64,000 nucleotides of DNA from UMGS1601 sp964617585 (GTDB lineage: Bacteria > Bacillota > Clostridia > Oscillospirales > Ruminococcaceae), in NCBI GenBank assembly GCA_964617585.1, contig CAZTXS010000003.1, forward strand, positions 47,279-111,278, read 5' to 3'. The notes under the pieces were generated by a model. It was not told the origin of the DNA. It did not search any database and saw only the letters and a list, made by a program, of their open reading frames with translations. Position numbers and translations under genes: made by a program. This document shows positions 50,913 to 59,769 of this stretch, piece by piece; the stretch's first letter is position 1; every line of letters begins with the position of its first letter.

Positions 50913-53387
50913 TTAAACGCCGATATCACCGTTAATATCCGCATAGATTCTGGCGTTTGAAAAATCTTTATGCTTCATAGCGGCTATGAGCGAAGCGCTT
51001 ATAAGCTCTCTGAAGTGTTTTTCATTCTTGCATTTTATTATTATTCTGTATCTGTATCTATTATTTATTTTCCCCATTGCAGATTGAGATGGTCCCAACA
51101 CCCTGAGAGGAAGCTTAAACGACAGCCTTTTTATGTTTTCCTTTAAAATATCTATAAAGGTTTCCGACGCTTTATTCGCCTGAGAATCTATAGGCGAATT
51201 TATTCCGATAACGCATATATCGCAAAACGGCGGGTAGACAAGCGCTTTCCTTAAAGCAATTTCCTGAGTATAAAACTCTTTATAATTTTGCCTGGAAGCA
51301 AGCTCTAATACGTAATGCTCAGGCACATAGGTCTGTATATATGCCACGCCTTGTTTTTGTCCCCTGCCCGATCTGCCGACAACCTGAGTCAACAGTGAAA
51401 AGGTCCTCTCGTAACTGTTAAAGCTTCCCGCAAATAAAGCCTTATCCAAAGATAAAACTCCTACCAGCGTTACATTTGGAAAATCAAGACCTTTAGCAAT
51501 CATTTGAGTTCCAAGCATTATATCATATTTTCCCTCGCCGAAATCTCTGAAATTCTTTTCAAATGCAAATCTCGAATAGGTTGTATCTGCGTCCATTCTA
51601 AGAACTTTAGCTGTGGGAAACAGTCTTTCAACCTCTTCCTCCACTCTCTGAGTTCCGACCCCTGTCATTTTTAAATGACGACCGTTACATTTCGGACACA
51701 CCTCTCTGTAAGCCATGGAATAACCGCAGTAATGACACATAAGTCTGTTATTTCTCTTATGATAAGTCAGCGGAATATTGCAGTTAGGACATTCTACTGG
51801 CTTTTTACAATCCAAACATATTACTTTTGTATTAAACCCTCGCCTGTTCAGAAGCAGAATACTTTGTTCACCTTTTTTCAAACGTTCTTCTATTCCCTTT
51901 ATAAGCTCTCTGCTGAACAGACTGTCGTTGCCGTCCTCCTCTTCACGCTGCATATCAACCACCACAACCCGAGGAAGCTCGGAGCTTGAATATCTTTTAT
52001 CAAGCTCAAACAGGTGAAAACGTCCGTTTTTAGCGTAGTAATAGCTTTCAAGCGACGGAGTGGCGGAAGCCATTAAAAGCGTGCAGTTATTATAACCGCA
52101 TCTCTGTATAGCTATATCTCTTGCGTGGAATCTCGGAGCCGACTCTGATTTATAAGTATGCTCGCCCTCCTCGTCCATTATTATAAGACCTATGTTTTTC
52201 AGCGGCGCAAAGACCGCGCTTCGTGTTCCTATAACAATTTTGGCAGAACCGTTTTTTATCCTTTTGAATTCGTCTACCCTCTGTCCCAGCGATAGACTTG
52301 AATGTACAACTGCGACTATATCGCCGAAATAGCTTTTAAACCGGCTTACCATTTGGGGGGTAAGAGAAATTTCAGGAACAAGCATAACCGCCGTTTTGTT
52401 TAATTCAATAGTATATTCTATAAGCTTTAGAAAAACCGAAGTTTTTCCGCTTCCCGTAACTCCGTATAACAAAGCTCCAGAGGGTTTACCGCTGTCGATT
52501 AAGCTTTTTACTCCATCGAAAGCATTTTTCTGTTCTTTCGACAAAACAATATCGCTGAGATTCCTGTTTTCAACACCTTCAGTTTCAACCTGTCTTAATA
52601 CTTCGTAATCATACTGAGTTAAAACACGCTTTTGAGCCAATCTCTTAATTATAGTCGGAGTAACGTTGACAAGGTAGCATATTTCTTTTACGGAAGCGCT
52701 CTCGCACTCGTTTAAAAGATTAACAATAAGATTCTGCTTCGGAGTTAAGTCAACACAGACCTCTCCTGAGAGATATTCAGGAGTAAACCTGACCATCTTA
52801 ATCGTTTCATCGCCTATACGTCTTTTTACGTTGTCAATCTCCTCTAAGACTCCCTTTTCCAGAAGCGAACCGATAATTTTCTGCTTTGTTCGGCTTTCTG
52901 TCTGAGCAGAAAGAATTTTATCAAATTCCTTTTCGGTCGAGCTGGCAAGCAACGCATTTAACAGATTCTGTTCTTCGTTTGTAAGCGAAACGTCTATCTC
53001 TGCGTTTACAAGCCTGTATTTCTTAACTATGTTATAGCTGAATCCTGTCGGCACAACGCATTTATACGCTTCAAATAACGTGCAGAACGTGTTCTCCTTA
53101 AGCCAGAATATAATTTTAAGCATTTCGTCAGAAACCAAAGGTTCTTCGTCGATAACGCTGTGCATAAGCTTTAATTCTGAGTTATAGCTGTCCCTTTCAT
53201 AAACCCGTGTTATAAATCCTATACGTCTTCTGTTGCCCTTGCCGAACGGGACTATAACTCTGCAGCCTGCCCTTGCCGCTGATGAAAACGTACCGGGAAC
53301 AGCATAGCTGTATTCGGTATCAAAGCTATATGCAGCGTTGCTTACTGCAACCTTAGCAACCAAATATTTACCCGGCACATTACTCAC
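50913..53387 (-). CDS. priA: Primosomal protein N' (replication restart helicase PriA)
   Basis: Superfamily 2 helicase that restarts collapsed forks. The 824-residue protein has an N-terminal DNA-binding domain, Walker A LYGVTGSGKTSVFL, DEEGEHTYKSE (DEAH-like), the zinc-cluster cysteines (CLDCKKPVECPNCNIPL, HYCGYSM, CPKCNG), and TQMIAKGLDFPNV and VVGRSGRGQK. The length is normal. Upstream is rpoZ; the coaBC (dfp) gene normally between rpoZ and priA is absent. Confidence 0.96.
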   Translation of the reverse strand: MSNVPGKYLVAKVAVSNAAYSFDTEYSYAVPGTFSSAARAGCRVIVPFGKGNRRRIGFITRVYERDSYNSELKLMHSVIDEEPLVSDEMLKIIFWLKENTFCTLFEAYKCVVPTGFSYNIVKKYRLVNAEIDVSLTNEEQNLLNALLASSTEKEFDKILSAQTESRTKQKIIGSLLEKGVLEEIDNVKRRIGDETIKMVRFTPEYLSGEVCVDLTPKQNLIVNLLNECESASVKEICYLVNVTPTIIKRLAQKRVLTQYDYEVLRQVETEGVENRNLSDIVLSKEQKNAFDGVKSLIDSGKPSGALLYGVTGSGKTSVFLKLIEYTIELNKTAVMLVPEISLTPQMVSRFKSYFGDIVAVVHSSLSLGQRVDEFKRIKNGSAKIVIGTRSAVFAPLKNIGLIIMDEEGEHTYKSESAPRFHARDIAIQRCGYNNCTLLMASATPSLESYYYAKNGRFHLFELDKRYSSSELPRVVVVDMQREEEDGNDSLFSRELIKGIEERLKKGEQSILLLNRRGFNTKVICLDCKKPVECPNCNIPLTYHKRNNRLMCHYCGYSMAYREVCPKCNGRHLKMTGVGTQRVEEEVERLFPTAKVLRMDADTTYSRFAFEKNFRDFGEGKYDIMLGTQMIAKGLDFPNVTLVGVLSLDKALFAGSFNSYERTFSLLTQVVGRSGRGQKQGVAYIQTYVPEHYVLELASRQNYKEFYTQEIALRKALVYPPFCDICVIGINSPIDSQANKASETFIDILKENIKRLSFKLPLRVLGPSQSAMGKINNRYRYRIIIKCKNEKHFRELISASLIAAMKHKDFSNARIYADINGDIGV

Positions 53388-53397
53388 CCCATTAAAA

Positions 53398-53604
53398 TCA
53401 GTGTCTTAAACTCGGATCTTCAATTATCTTGTACTCACCGGACGCAAATTCTTCTATTGCAGTTTTAACAGCTTTATCTTCCAGTATTATTTTTTCTTCA
53501 AACGCTTCGTTTGAAATCTGTCTGGCTCTTTTTGCAACTGCAATCACCAGTGAATAATAGCTTTCATTGTTCTTCAAAATTTCTGAAATTGCCGGTCTAA
53601 GCAT
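53398..53604 (-). CDS. rpoZ: RNA polymerase omega subunit
   Basis: 68-residue omega subunit; helps beta' folding and RNA polymerase assembly. It has the family core YSLVIAVAKRARQI near residues 17-30, followed by VKTAIEEFASGEYKI. It overlaps the gmk stop by 8 bp in the conserved gmk-rpoZ-priA arrangement. Confidence 0.9.
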   Translation of the reverse strand: MLRPAISEILKNNESYYSLVIAVAKRARQISNEAFEEKIILEDKAVKTAIEEFASGEYKIIEDPSLRH

Positions 53605-54205
53605 TTTCCAACACCTCTTCTATCATATTTTTATTGTTTTTATTTGTCAGCTTTGAAGCGCTTAATATAGCTTCAAAATCCTCAACGGCCTTTTCAAGCT
53701 TGTCATTCATCATTATATAATCATACTCATACGCTTTTTTAATTTCACCGATAGCTTTATCGATCCGCTTGTCTATTATATCCTGTTCTTCGGTGTTTCT
53801 TTTATTAAGTCTTCGTCTGAGCTCCGAAACGGACGGAGGAAGTATAAAAATCAAAATTGCTTCGCTCATTGCTTTTTTAATTTGCATTGCGCCGTTCGTT
53901 TCAATTTCCAGAATAACGTCGATACCCCGTTCAAGCTTTTCTAAAACCTTTTTTCTGGGAGTTCCGTAATAATTTCCGCAGAACTGCGCATACTCAAGCA
54001 TACCTCCGTTGTCAATTTCCCGCTTGAAATCCTCAACACTTAGAAAATAATAATTTACTCCGTCCGCTTCGCCCTCTCTTGGACTTCTCGTAGTAGCCGA
54101 AACCGAATAGAATAAATTATCATTATTTTTCAGCACTTCTGAAAGGATCGTTCCCTTTCCGCAGCCTGACGGAGCGGAAACCACATAAAGCCTGCCTTTA
54201 TTCAT
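53597..54205 (-). CDS. gmk: Guanylate kinase
   Basis: Phosphorylates GMP to GDP. The product (202 residues from MNKGRLYVV) has P-loop SAPSGCGKGT, SATTRSPREGEADGVNYYF, EYAQFCGNYYGTPR and RLNKRNTE. The start is taken at the ATG overlapping the remA stop (ATGAATAA); an in-frame ATG 27 bases earlier would add residues unlike the family. Confidence 0.95.
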   Translation of the reverse strand: MNKGRLYVVSAPSGCGKGTILSEVLKNNDNLFYSVSATTRSPREGEADGVNYYFLSVEDFKREIDNGGMLEYAQFCGNYYGTPRKKVLEKLERGIDVILEIETNGAMQIKKAMSEAILIFILPPSVSELRRRLNKRNTEEQDIIDKRIDKAIGEIKKAYEYDYIMMNDKLEKAVEDFEAILSASKLTNKNNKNMIEEVLENA

Positions 54206-54455
54206 CGCCCAACACCTCCGACTGCGGATCAACTCTGCCGGCTATAGTTTCAGGCTGAACAGCCGTCAGAATAATGTGATCGCTGTCCATTACAACAACC
54301 GCTCTTGTCTTTCTGCCGTAGGTTGCGTCAATAAGCGTGCCTTTGTCCCTGGCTTCGCTAATCAGTCTTTTTATCGGAGCTGATTCCGGACTCACTATAG
54401 CGATAAGCCTTGAGGAAGAAATCATATTCCCGAAACCTATATTTATAAGCTGCAT
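54198..54455 (-). CDS. remA: RemA/DUF370 family regulator
   Basis: 85-residue DNA-binding protein of the RemA family; in B. subtilis it activates matrix-gene transcription and osmoprotection. Signature LINIGFGNMISSSRLIAI, SPESAPIKRLISEARDKGTL, DATYGRKTRAVVVMDSDHI. The ATG chosen has AGAGGG 7 bases upstream; an ATG 7 codons earlier would overlap yicC. It overlaps gmk by 8 bp and follows yicC, the standard yicC-remA-gmk order. Confidence 0.93.
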   Translation of the reverse strand: MQLINIGFGNMISSSRLIAIVSPESAPIKRLISEARDKGTLIDATYGRKTRAVVVMDSDHIILTAVQPETIAGRVDPQSEVLGDE

Positions 54456-54468
54456 AAACGTAACCCTC

Positions 54469-55347
54469 TTATTCAATATTCTGAATTTGTTCTCTTATTT
54501 TTTCTATTTCCGACTTCAAATCAACCACTGTTTTGGTTACAGACAAATCCTGTCCTTTAGAGCCAATTGTATTGACCTCACGGTTAAGCTCCTGAACCAA
54601 AAAATCAAGTTTTCTTCCTACAGGTTCTCCGCTTTCAATAAGCTGTCTGAACTGTGAAATATGACTATGTAATCTTACCGTTTCTTCATCTACGGCAGTC
54701 TTATCGGCAAAAATAGCTACTTCTGTAAGAATACGCTGCTCATCAATTTCCTTTTCACCTAAAGTATCTTTAAGCTTTGAGTATAATCTGCTTTCGTAAT
54801 TTGCAGTAATCTGAGGAGAAAGCTTTTCAATTTCACAGGTCTTTTCTTCAATAAAATCAAGACGCGACGAAATATCGTCGTACATTTTCTTTCCCTCGGT
54901 TTTGCGCATTTCAACAAACTTGTCCAATGCCGAACCGCAAACCTGTTTAACGGCGTTCCAAATAACCTCTTCATTGTCCTGAACCTTTTCAACATTAAAA
55001 ACGTCGGGAAGCCGCATAATACTCGACAATGCAAGGTCATCGATCAGCCCCAGAGATTCATTAGCCTTGCGCAAAGCGTTTACATATCCTCCTGCAATAT
55101 CAAGATTAACCTCAATTTCTGCATCTGCGCCTTCACTATTGAAAATCGAAACAGAAGCTTCGACCTTTCCCCTTGATATTCTTTCGCCTATAAAAGCCTT
55201 AAGCTTTTCATCAAGATATCCGTAGCCTCTGGGAAGCCTTGAATTGAACTCAAAATATCTGTGGTTTACCGAGCGTATTTCCGCCAAAATCTCATATCCG
55301 CCGATAACACTCTGCTCACGCCCGAAACCGGTCATACTCTTAATCAT
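54469..55347 (-). CDS. yicC: YicC/YloC family endoribonuclease
   Basis: 292-residue protein: MIKSMTGFGREQ at the start, IRSVNHRYFEFNSRLPR, ARGK-like RGKVEASVSI, a long helical middle (about 95-220), and the C-terminal EPVGRKLDFLVQELNREVNT signature. Family members are endoribonucleases active on RNA; E. coli YicC binds RyhB. It heads the yicC-remA-gmk-rpoZ-priA series, with an A/T-rich upstream gap. Confidence 0.93.
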   Translation of the reverse strand: MIKSMTGFGREQSVIGGYEILAEIRSVNHRYFEFNSRLPRGYGYLDEKLKAFIGERISRGKVEASVSIFNSEGADAEIEVNLDIAGGYVNALRKANESLGLIDDLALSSIMRLPDVFNVEKVQDNEEVIWNAVKQVCGSALDKFVEMRKTEGKKMYDDISSRLDFIEEKTCEIEKLSPQITANYESRLYSKLKDTLGEKEIDEQRILTEVAIFADKTAVDEETVRLHSHISQFRQLIESGEPVGRKLDFLVQELNREVNTIGSKGQDLSVTKTVVDLKSEIEKIREQIQNIE

Positions 55348-55495
55348 AATATATCCTCCGAATGGTTTGAAAACCTTTGTAACTAAAATTTATTAAATTA
55401 TTATATCATTATGCTTATTATTAAGCAAGCGAATTTAACAGTTTATTAACTTTTAGCTCTTTTTATTTTATGAACGGCTTAAACTCTCTTAAACG

Positions 55496-56143
55496 TCATG
55501 AATTTATAGATGTTATAACGTCTAAAATGCTTTCCTTTATTAAAACATTCGGGTATTTACAAAAGGTTTCTTTTGAGGTTGAACCGGTCAGGACCCCGGC
55601 AAAATCAACACCTGCATTTCTCGCTGTTTCAGCGTCAATATAGCTGTCACCGACATATAAAGCTTCGTCTTTTGATACTTTAAGACGGTCAAGCATAAGA
55701 AGAAGTCCTGTAGGATTGGGTTTGAACACACTTACGTCTTCTCCTCCAACTATTTCGTCAACGGGAAACGAACCTTCTCTTTCAAAGCTGCTCATAATTC
55801 TGTATCTGTATTTTGTCGATACTATTCCTATCTTTTTATCCGCCTGCTTTAAAACCTGAAGAACAGCGATCACATTCGGATAAAATTCTGTAAGATTTAC
55901 CATATACTCGTCTGCAAGACTTACATAGTATTTACGCATTTCCTGAACGTTTTCAGGCATTTCTCCTATAAGTATCGCAAGCGAATTTTCAATGGTATTT
56001 CCAATAGTTTTAAATATATCATCATCACTCGGTATAAAGTAGCCGAAATGCTCTAAACATTTTTTATAGCAGATAAATACGCCCTTTGTGCTGTCCGCTA
56101 AGGTTAAATCAAAATCAAAAACAAACGCATTGTACTTTTTCAT
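55496..56143 (-). CDS. HAD-family phosphatase
   Basis: 215-residue haloacid-dehalogenase phosphatase of the Gph/PgmB kind. HAD motif I FVFDFDLTLADST, motif II GIVSTKYR (Ser/Thr), motif III Lys in VFKPNPTG, motif IV VGDSYIDAETARNAG. A helical cap sits between motifs I and II. Substrate is unknown; phosphoglycolate phosphatase is one option. The ATG after GGAGG (MKKYNAFVF) is used; the ATG four codons earlier is part of the SD. A terminator separates it from glmS. Confidence 0.88.
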   Translation of the reverse strand: MKKYNAFVFDFDLTLADSTKGVFICYKKCLEHFGYFIPSDDDIFKTIGNTIENSLAILIGEMPENVQEMRKYYVSLADEYMVNLTEFYPNVIAVLQVLKQADKKIGIVSTKYRYRIMSSFEREGSFPVDEIVGGEDVSVFKPNPTGLLLMLDRLKVSKDEALYVGDSYIDAETARNAGVDFAGVLTGSTSKETFCKYPNVLIKESILDVITSINS

Positions 56144-56161
56144 ATGTTCCTCCATATTAAA

Positions 56162-56189
56162 TTTAAAGGGCAGTTTTCATAACTGCCCG
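56162..56189 (-). terminator. Terminator after glmS
   Basis: Leftward GGGCAGTT-ATGAA-AACTGCCC and then TTTAAATTT, just ahead of the HAD gene's SD. Confidence 0.75.
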
Positions 56190-56194
56190 AAAAG

Positions 56195-58015
56195 TTATTC
56201 TACAGTAACAGACTTAGCAAGATTTCTCGGCTTGTCAACATCGTTGCCCTTTAATACCGAAGTATAATATGCAATAAGCTGAAGCGGAACGGCCGCAATC
56301 ATAGGCATAAGCATATCGTCGGTTGTAGGAAGCCCTATAACAAAATCCGCTGCGTCCTCATCTACGGTCATTGAAGAATGAGTAATTAAAATTACTTTCG
56401 CACCTCTCGCCTTTACTTCCTTAACGTTGCTTATCGTCTTATCAAATAGTTCCCGCTGAGTTGCAACCGCTATAACAGGCATTCCGTCATTTACAAGAGA
56501 TATAGGGCCGTGCTTTAACTCGCCGGCTGCGTAAGCTTCTGAATGTATATATGAAATCTCTTTAAGCTTCAGCGAACCTTCCATACTCAAAGCATAGTCA
56601 AGCCCTCTGCCGATATAAAAAAGATTATCGGCGTTCATAAGCTGTGAAGCAACGTAAGAAACTCCGTCTTTATCGTTTAAAACCTCTTCAATTTTTTCAG
56701 GAATATTCTGCAGAACGGACACAAGACGTTTACACTCGTCCTTAGTTATAATTCCGTTTGAATATGCAAGCTCAAACGCCAGCATATAAAATACAGAAAT
56801 CTGAACCATATACGCTTTTGTCGAGGCTACGGAAATTTCAGGACCTGCATGAGAATAGATAACATAGTCAGACTCTCTTGCAATGGACGAACCTTTAACA
56901 TTAACAATAGACATGGTTTTAGCGCCTATCTTCTTTGCAAGTCTGAGAGAAGCGAGCGTATCAGCAGTTTCACCCGACTGCGAAACTAAAATTACCAAAT
57001 CCTTATCCGTTAATATAGGATCTCTGTATCTGAACTCAGACGCAACATCGACCGTAACGGGAATTCTCGTAAGCTTTTCAATTATATACTTACCTACCGT
57101 TCCGGCATACATTGCAGTACCGCAGGCCACGACAAAAATATGCTCAAAACTACTTAACATCTCGCCTGAAATACCCGATTCGGAAAAGTCAGGCATACCG
57201 TTAGTTATCCTCGGAGAAATAGTCGTTCTAATTGCCGATGGCTGTTCGTGAATTTCTTTTAACATGAAATGCTCGTATCCGCCTTTTTCGGCAGCTTCCA
57301 AATCCCAGTTCGCCGTCAGAAGCTCTTTTTGAATACTTCTTCCGTGTATATCATAAAACTCAATATCGTTTGCTTTTAAAACAGCAATCTCATCTTCGTC
57401 CATAAGATAATAATTCTTTGTGTATTTTATTATCGCAGGTACGTCGGACGCTATAAAGCTTTCGTTTTCACCTTTACCTACAATAAGCGGAGAGTCCTTT
57501 CTTATTGCAAAAATCTGATCGGGAAAATCTTTGAACAGAATCCCCAAAGCGTATGAACCCTCAATCTCCGAAACCGCTCTGGCAATTGTTTCACGGGGAT
57601 CGCCGTTATAATAAAAATCCAAAAGCTTGGCTACGGTTTCTGTATCTGTCTGGCTGTCAAATTTATAGCCCTTGCTTTCTAAAAAGTCTTTTATCTTCTT
57701 ATAATTTTCAATTATACCGTTATGAACTATAGTTATATTTGCGTTTCCGTGCGGGTGAGAATTTATATCGGAGGGCTCTCCGTGAGTCGCCCACCTGGTA
57801 TGACCGATACCGCAGTTTCCCTTGAGCCAACCCTCTTTATCCATTTTTTCTTTCAAACCGGAAAGACGTCCTTTGTTCTTCTTTGTTAAAAGTTTACCGT
57901 CCTGAACAACAGCCACTCCGGCAGAATCATATCCCCTGTATTCAAGCTTTGACAGCGAGTCCAGCAATATTTTTGTACAGTCTTTTTGCCCAACATAACC
58001 AACTATTCCGCACAT
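56195..58015 (-). CDS. glmS: Glucosamine-6-phosphate synthase
   Basis: Makes glucosamine-6-phosphate from fructose-6-phosphate and glutamine, the entry to peptidoglycan precursors. The 606-residue protein starts MCGIVGYVGQKD (Cys2 nucleophile after Met removal), has RWATHGEPSD and HNGIIENY in the glutaminase half, and two SIS domains with VACGTAMYAG, SQSGETADTL and SEAYAAGELKHGP. C-terminal KPRNLAKSVTVE is typical. The promoter is at 58090-58118; the 5' UTR is short and does not contain a glmS ribozyme. Confidence 0.98.
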   Translation of the reverse strand: MCGIVGYVGQKDCTKILLDSLSKLEYRGYDSAGVAVVQDGKLLTKKNKGRLSGLKEKMDKEGWLKGNCGIGHTRWATHGEPSDINSHPHGNANITIVHNGIIENYKKIKDFLESKGYKFDSQTDTETVAKLLDFYYNGDPRETIARAVSEIEGSYALGILFKDFPDQIFAIRKDSPLIVGKGENESFIASDVPAIIKYTKNYYLMDEDEIAVLKANDIEFYDIHGRSIQKELLTANWDLEAAEKGGYEHFMLKEIHEQPSAIRTTISPRITNGMPDFSESGISGEMLSSFEHIFVVACGTAMYAGTVGKYIIEKLTRIPVTVDVASEFRYRDPILTDKDLVILVSQSGETADTLASLRLAKKIGAKTMSIVNVKGSSIARESDYVIYSHAGPEISVASTKAYMVQISVFYMLAFELAYSNGIITKDECKRLVSVLQNIPEKIEEVLNDKDGVSYVASQLMNADNLFYIGRGLDYALSMEGSLKLKEISYIHSEAYAAGELKHGPISLVNDGMPVIAVATQRELFDKTISNVKEVKARGAKVILITHSSMTVDEDAADFVIGLPTTDDMLMPMIAAVPLQLIAYYTSVLKGNDVDKPRNLAKSVTVE

Positions 58016-58089
58016 AAAATTCGTCTCCTATCGTTACTGTGTTTATGCATTTCTCTCTTTATATAACTGCATATGGTGTTACAGTCTAT

Positions 58090-58118
58090 ATAATATCACA
58101 GTTTGCAATATAAATCAA
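58090..58118 (-). promoter_or_regulatory. Sigma-A-type promoter of glmS
   Basis: Leftward TTGATT (58113-58118), 17 bases, TATTAT (58090-58095), about 75 bp before the ATG. Confidence 0.65.
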
Positions 58119-58205
58119 GCAAAAGTACTTTATTTTAACTTTGAAATATGTTATAATTTAAGCAGAAGATTTGAACCCATATTTTAAAGAAAGACGGAAC
58201 GTTTT

Positions 58206-58802
58206 ATGAACGCTAATATTAAAAAAGAATTCACAAGAATCTATACGGAAAATATCAAAAGGGATGGAGCGAAAGAGCTTCTGGATTATCTCACAGATGA
58301 GAAAAAATGCGACTTTTTCAAAGCGCCGGCGTCTACAAAATATCACGGAGCTTACGAGGGAGGGCTTGCCGAGCATAGTCTTAATGTATATAAATGCCTG
58401 AAGGATTATCTTGAAAGAGATAAAATTAAAAACGAATTTGGTATGTCTTTCAGTGATGAAACCATTGCTCTTGTTTCTCTTTTGCATGATATGTGCAAAA
58501 TAAACGTATATAAAACCGGCATGAGAAATGTCAAGGACGAAAGCGGACAATGGACTAAAGTTCCGTTTTATCAGTTTGAAGATAATCTTCCTTACGGGCA
58601 TGGTGAAAAATCAGTTTATATGATTAGCGGCTATATGCGGCTTTCTCGTGATGAAGCCTTTGCCATACGTTATCATATGGGCTTTTCGGGAGAAGAAAAT
58701 AAAAACACTATAGGAAACGCTCTTGACAAATTTCCTTTGGCGCTGGCTTTAAACATTGCCGATATGGAAGCAACCTTCTTTATGGAAGGTCGAAACGGAT
58801 AA
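58206..58802 (+). CDS. HD-domain hydrolase
   Basis: 198-residue HD-superfamily protein. Ligands visible: His47 (KYHGAY), His57 (GGLAEHSLN), His-Asp 94-95 (LLHDMCK), and later His residues in YGHGEKS and YHMGFS. No fused signalling domain is present. Similar clostridial proteins are annotated as HD domain hydrolases; a nucleotide or nucleic-acid phosphodiester substrate is likely but undefined. It is divergent from glmS; a TATAAT stands at 58152-58157 with a poor -35. Confidence 0.8.
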   Translation: MNANIKKEFTRIYTENIKRDGAKELLDYLTDEKKCDFFKAPASTKYHGAYEGGLAEHSLNVYKCLKDYLERDKIKNEFGMSFSDETIALVSLLHDMCKINVYKTGMRNVKDESGQWTKVPFYQFEDNLPYGHGEKSVYMISGYMRLSRDEAFAIRYHMGFSGEENKNTIGNALDKFPLALALNIADMEATFFMEGRNG

Positions 58803-58820
58803 AATCAAAATCTTATTACT

Positions 58821-59033
58821 ATGAGCGGAAAAGCTCAAAAAATCAACAGGGACGGAAGCGCTTATGGCCGGAGCAGTACAGTTTTTACAACTACTGAACG
58901 TTTTTGGAATAAAAGGAACATAATGCTTGATTTTATTGCTCCTGATATGGCTTACGACAATATAAATGAACAGATTTTAAAGCTCAATTCCAAAGCCGAA
59001 GAAAAAAACATAAAAAAATTAATTTTAGGGTAG
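58821..59033 (+). CDS. Doubtful small ORF downstream of HD gene
   Basis: 70-codon ORF (begins MSGKAQKINRDGSA, contains FIAPDMAYDNINEQILKLNS), with no clear SD. I recognise no family. Another frame in the same stretch also starts with ATG (58864) and reads 19 codons. It may be the degraded end of a once longer gene, or non-coding. Codon choice is like the neighbours and gives no decision. Confidence 0.3.
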   Translation: MSGKAQKINRDGSAYGRSSTVFTTTERFWNKRNIMLDFIAPDMAYDNINEQILKLNSKAEEKNIKKLILG

Positions 59034-59131
59034 TTTCAGTTTTTGACAATTAAATTGCAATTAGTTGGTAGGTTATTCAAAAAGAATTAACAATATGCTT
59101 TTCTAATAAAGCATGGAAAAGATTTAAATAT

Positions 59132-59161
59132 AAAAAGCAGCTCAGATTGAGCTGCTTTTTT
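59132..59161. terminator. Bidirectional terminator
   Basis: AAAAAGCAGCTCA-GAT-TGAGCTGCTTTTTT; strong stem ending the + strand HD region and the leftward gene beginning at 59598. Confidence 0.85.
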
Positions 59162-59163
59162 GT

Positions 59164-59598
59164 CTATAGAAACCGTCTTATATCAACCGCAAGTTTTTCT
59201 TCAAGATTTATAAGCCTTTTTGATATGTCCTTTGATTTTTCATCAGCCGCTTTATATTGATTCAAATATTTCGACAAAGACTTTATACCCATATTACAGC
59301 CGTCTGTAATAAATTCAGCAACTGAATTATCTGACTCATTTATACCTAGCTTCAGATTTGTCTTAATCCAAGACATTCCCTTTGCCATGACAGGAGGTTC
59401 TTTTCCGTCGTCGTGATAATCATTAAGAAGCTTTTGCATATCTGCTTTGATTTCTTCATGTTTTTTCATACTTTTGTCTAAGATTTGCTGCAAATCCTCT
59501 CCCTGCACATATTTTAATGAATCATCAATAGAGGAAACGCCCATTTTAATTCCGGCGTCACACTCTCTTAAAAGTTTTATCGTATCGCTTTCAATCAT
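59164..59598 (-). CDS. Small helical-bundle protein (DUF2383-like)
   Basis: 144-residue soluble, mostly helical protein (MIESDTIKLLRECDAGI, KHEEIKADMQKLLNDYH, AKGMSWIKTNLKLGINE, LNQYKAADEKSKDISKRLI). The helix lengths and ECDAG/KHEE pattern suggest a four-helix, ferritin-like fold of the DUF2383/PA2169 kind; no metal-site set is clear. Function unknown. The ATG with AAAGGAAGG upstream is used; an in-frame TTG 39 bases before it is less likely. Confidence 0.65.
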   Translation of the reverse strand: MIESDTIKLLRECDAGIKMGVSSIDDSLKYVQGEDLQQILDKSMKKHEEIKADMQKLLNDYHDDGKEPPVMAKGMSWIKTNLKLGINESDNSVAEFITDGCNMGIKSLSKYLNQYKAADEKSKDISKRLINLEEKLAVDIRRFL

Positions 59599-59711
59599 AA
59601 TAACCTTCCTTTGTTTTTTAAAAATTTTAGAATCCAATATTATAATAACCCAAAAAACTTTTTTAATACTTATGATATAAAATTAATAAAGTTTAAAATT
59701 CAACAAAGGTA

Positions 59712-59748
59712 AAAAATCTCTGCCGCAAAAAAGCGACAGAGATTTTTA
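59712..59748 (-). terminator. Terminator after secreted beta-helix protein gene
   Basis: Leftward AAATCTCTGTCGC with GCGGCAGAGATTT (one mismatch-type pair), followed by Ts. Confidence 0.8.
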
Positions 59749-59769
59749 TTGTTAATAATTAAATTTCGA

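Noticed and set aside
58016..58205. glmS ribozyme upstream of glmS
   Set aside because: The leader from the promoter at 58090-58118 to the ATG is only about 70 bases and lacks the ribozyme's cleavage-site and P2-P4 core.
58158..58601. 147-codon open frame on the - strand opposite the HD gene
   Set aside because: The + strand product has all HD-domain ligands; the antisense frame has no recognisable motif and no SD.
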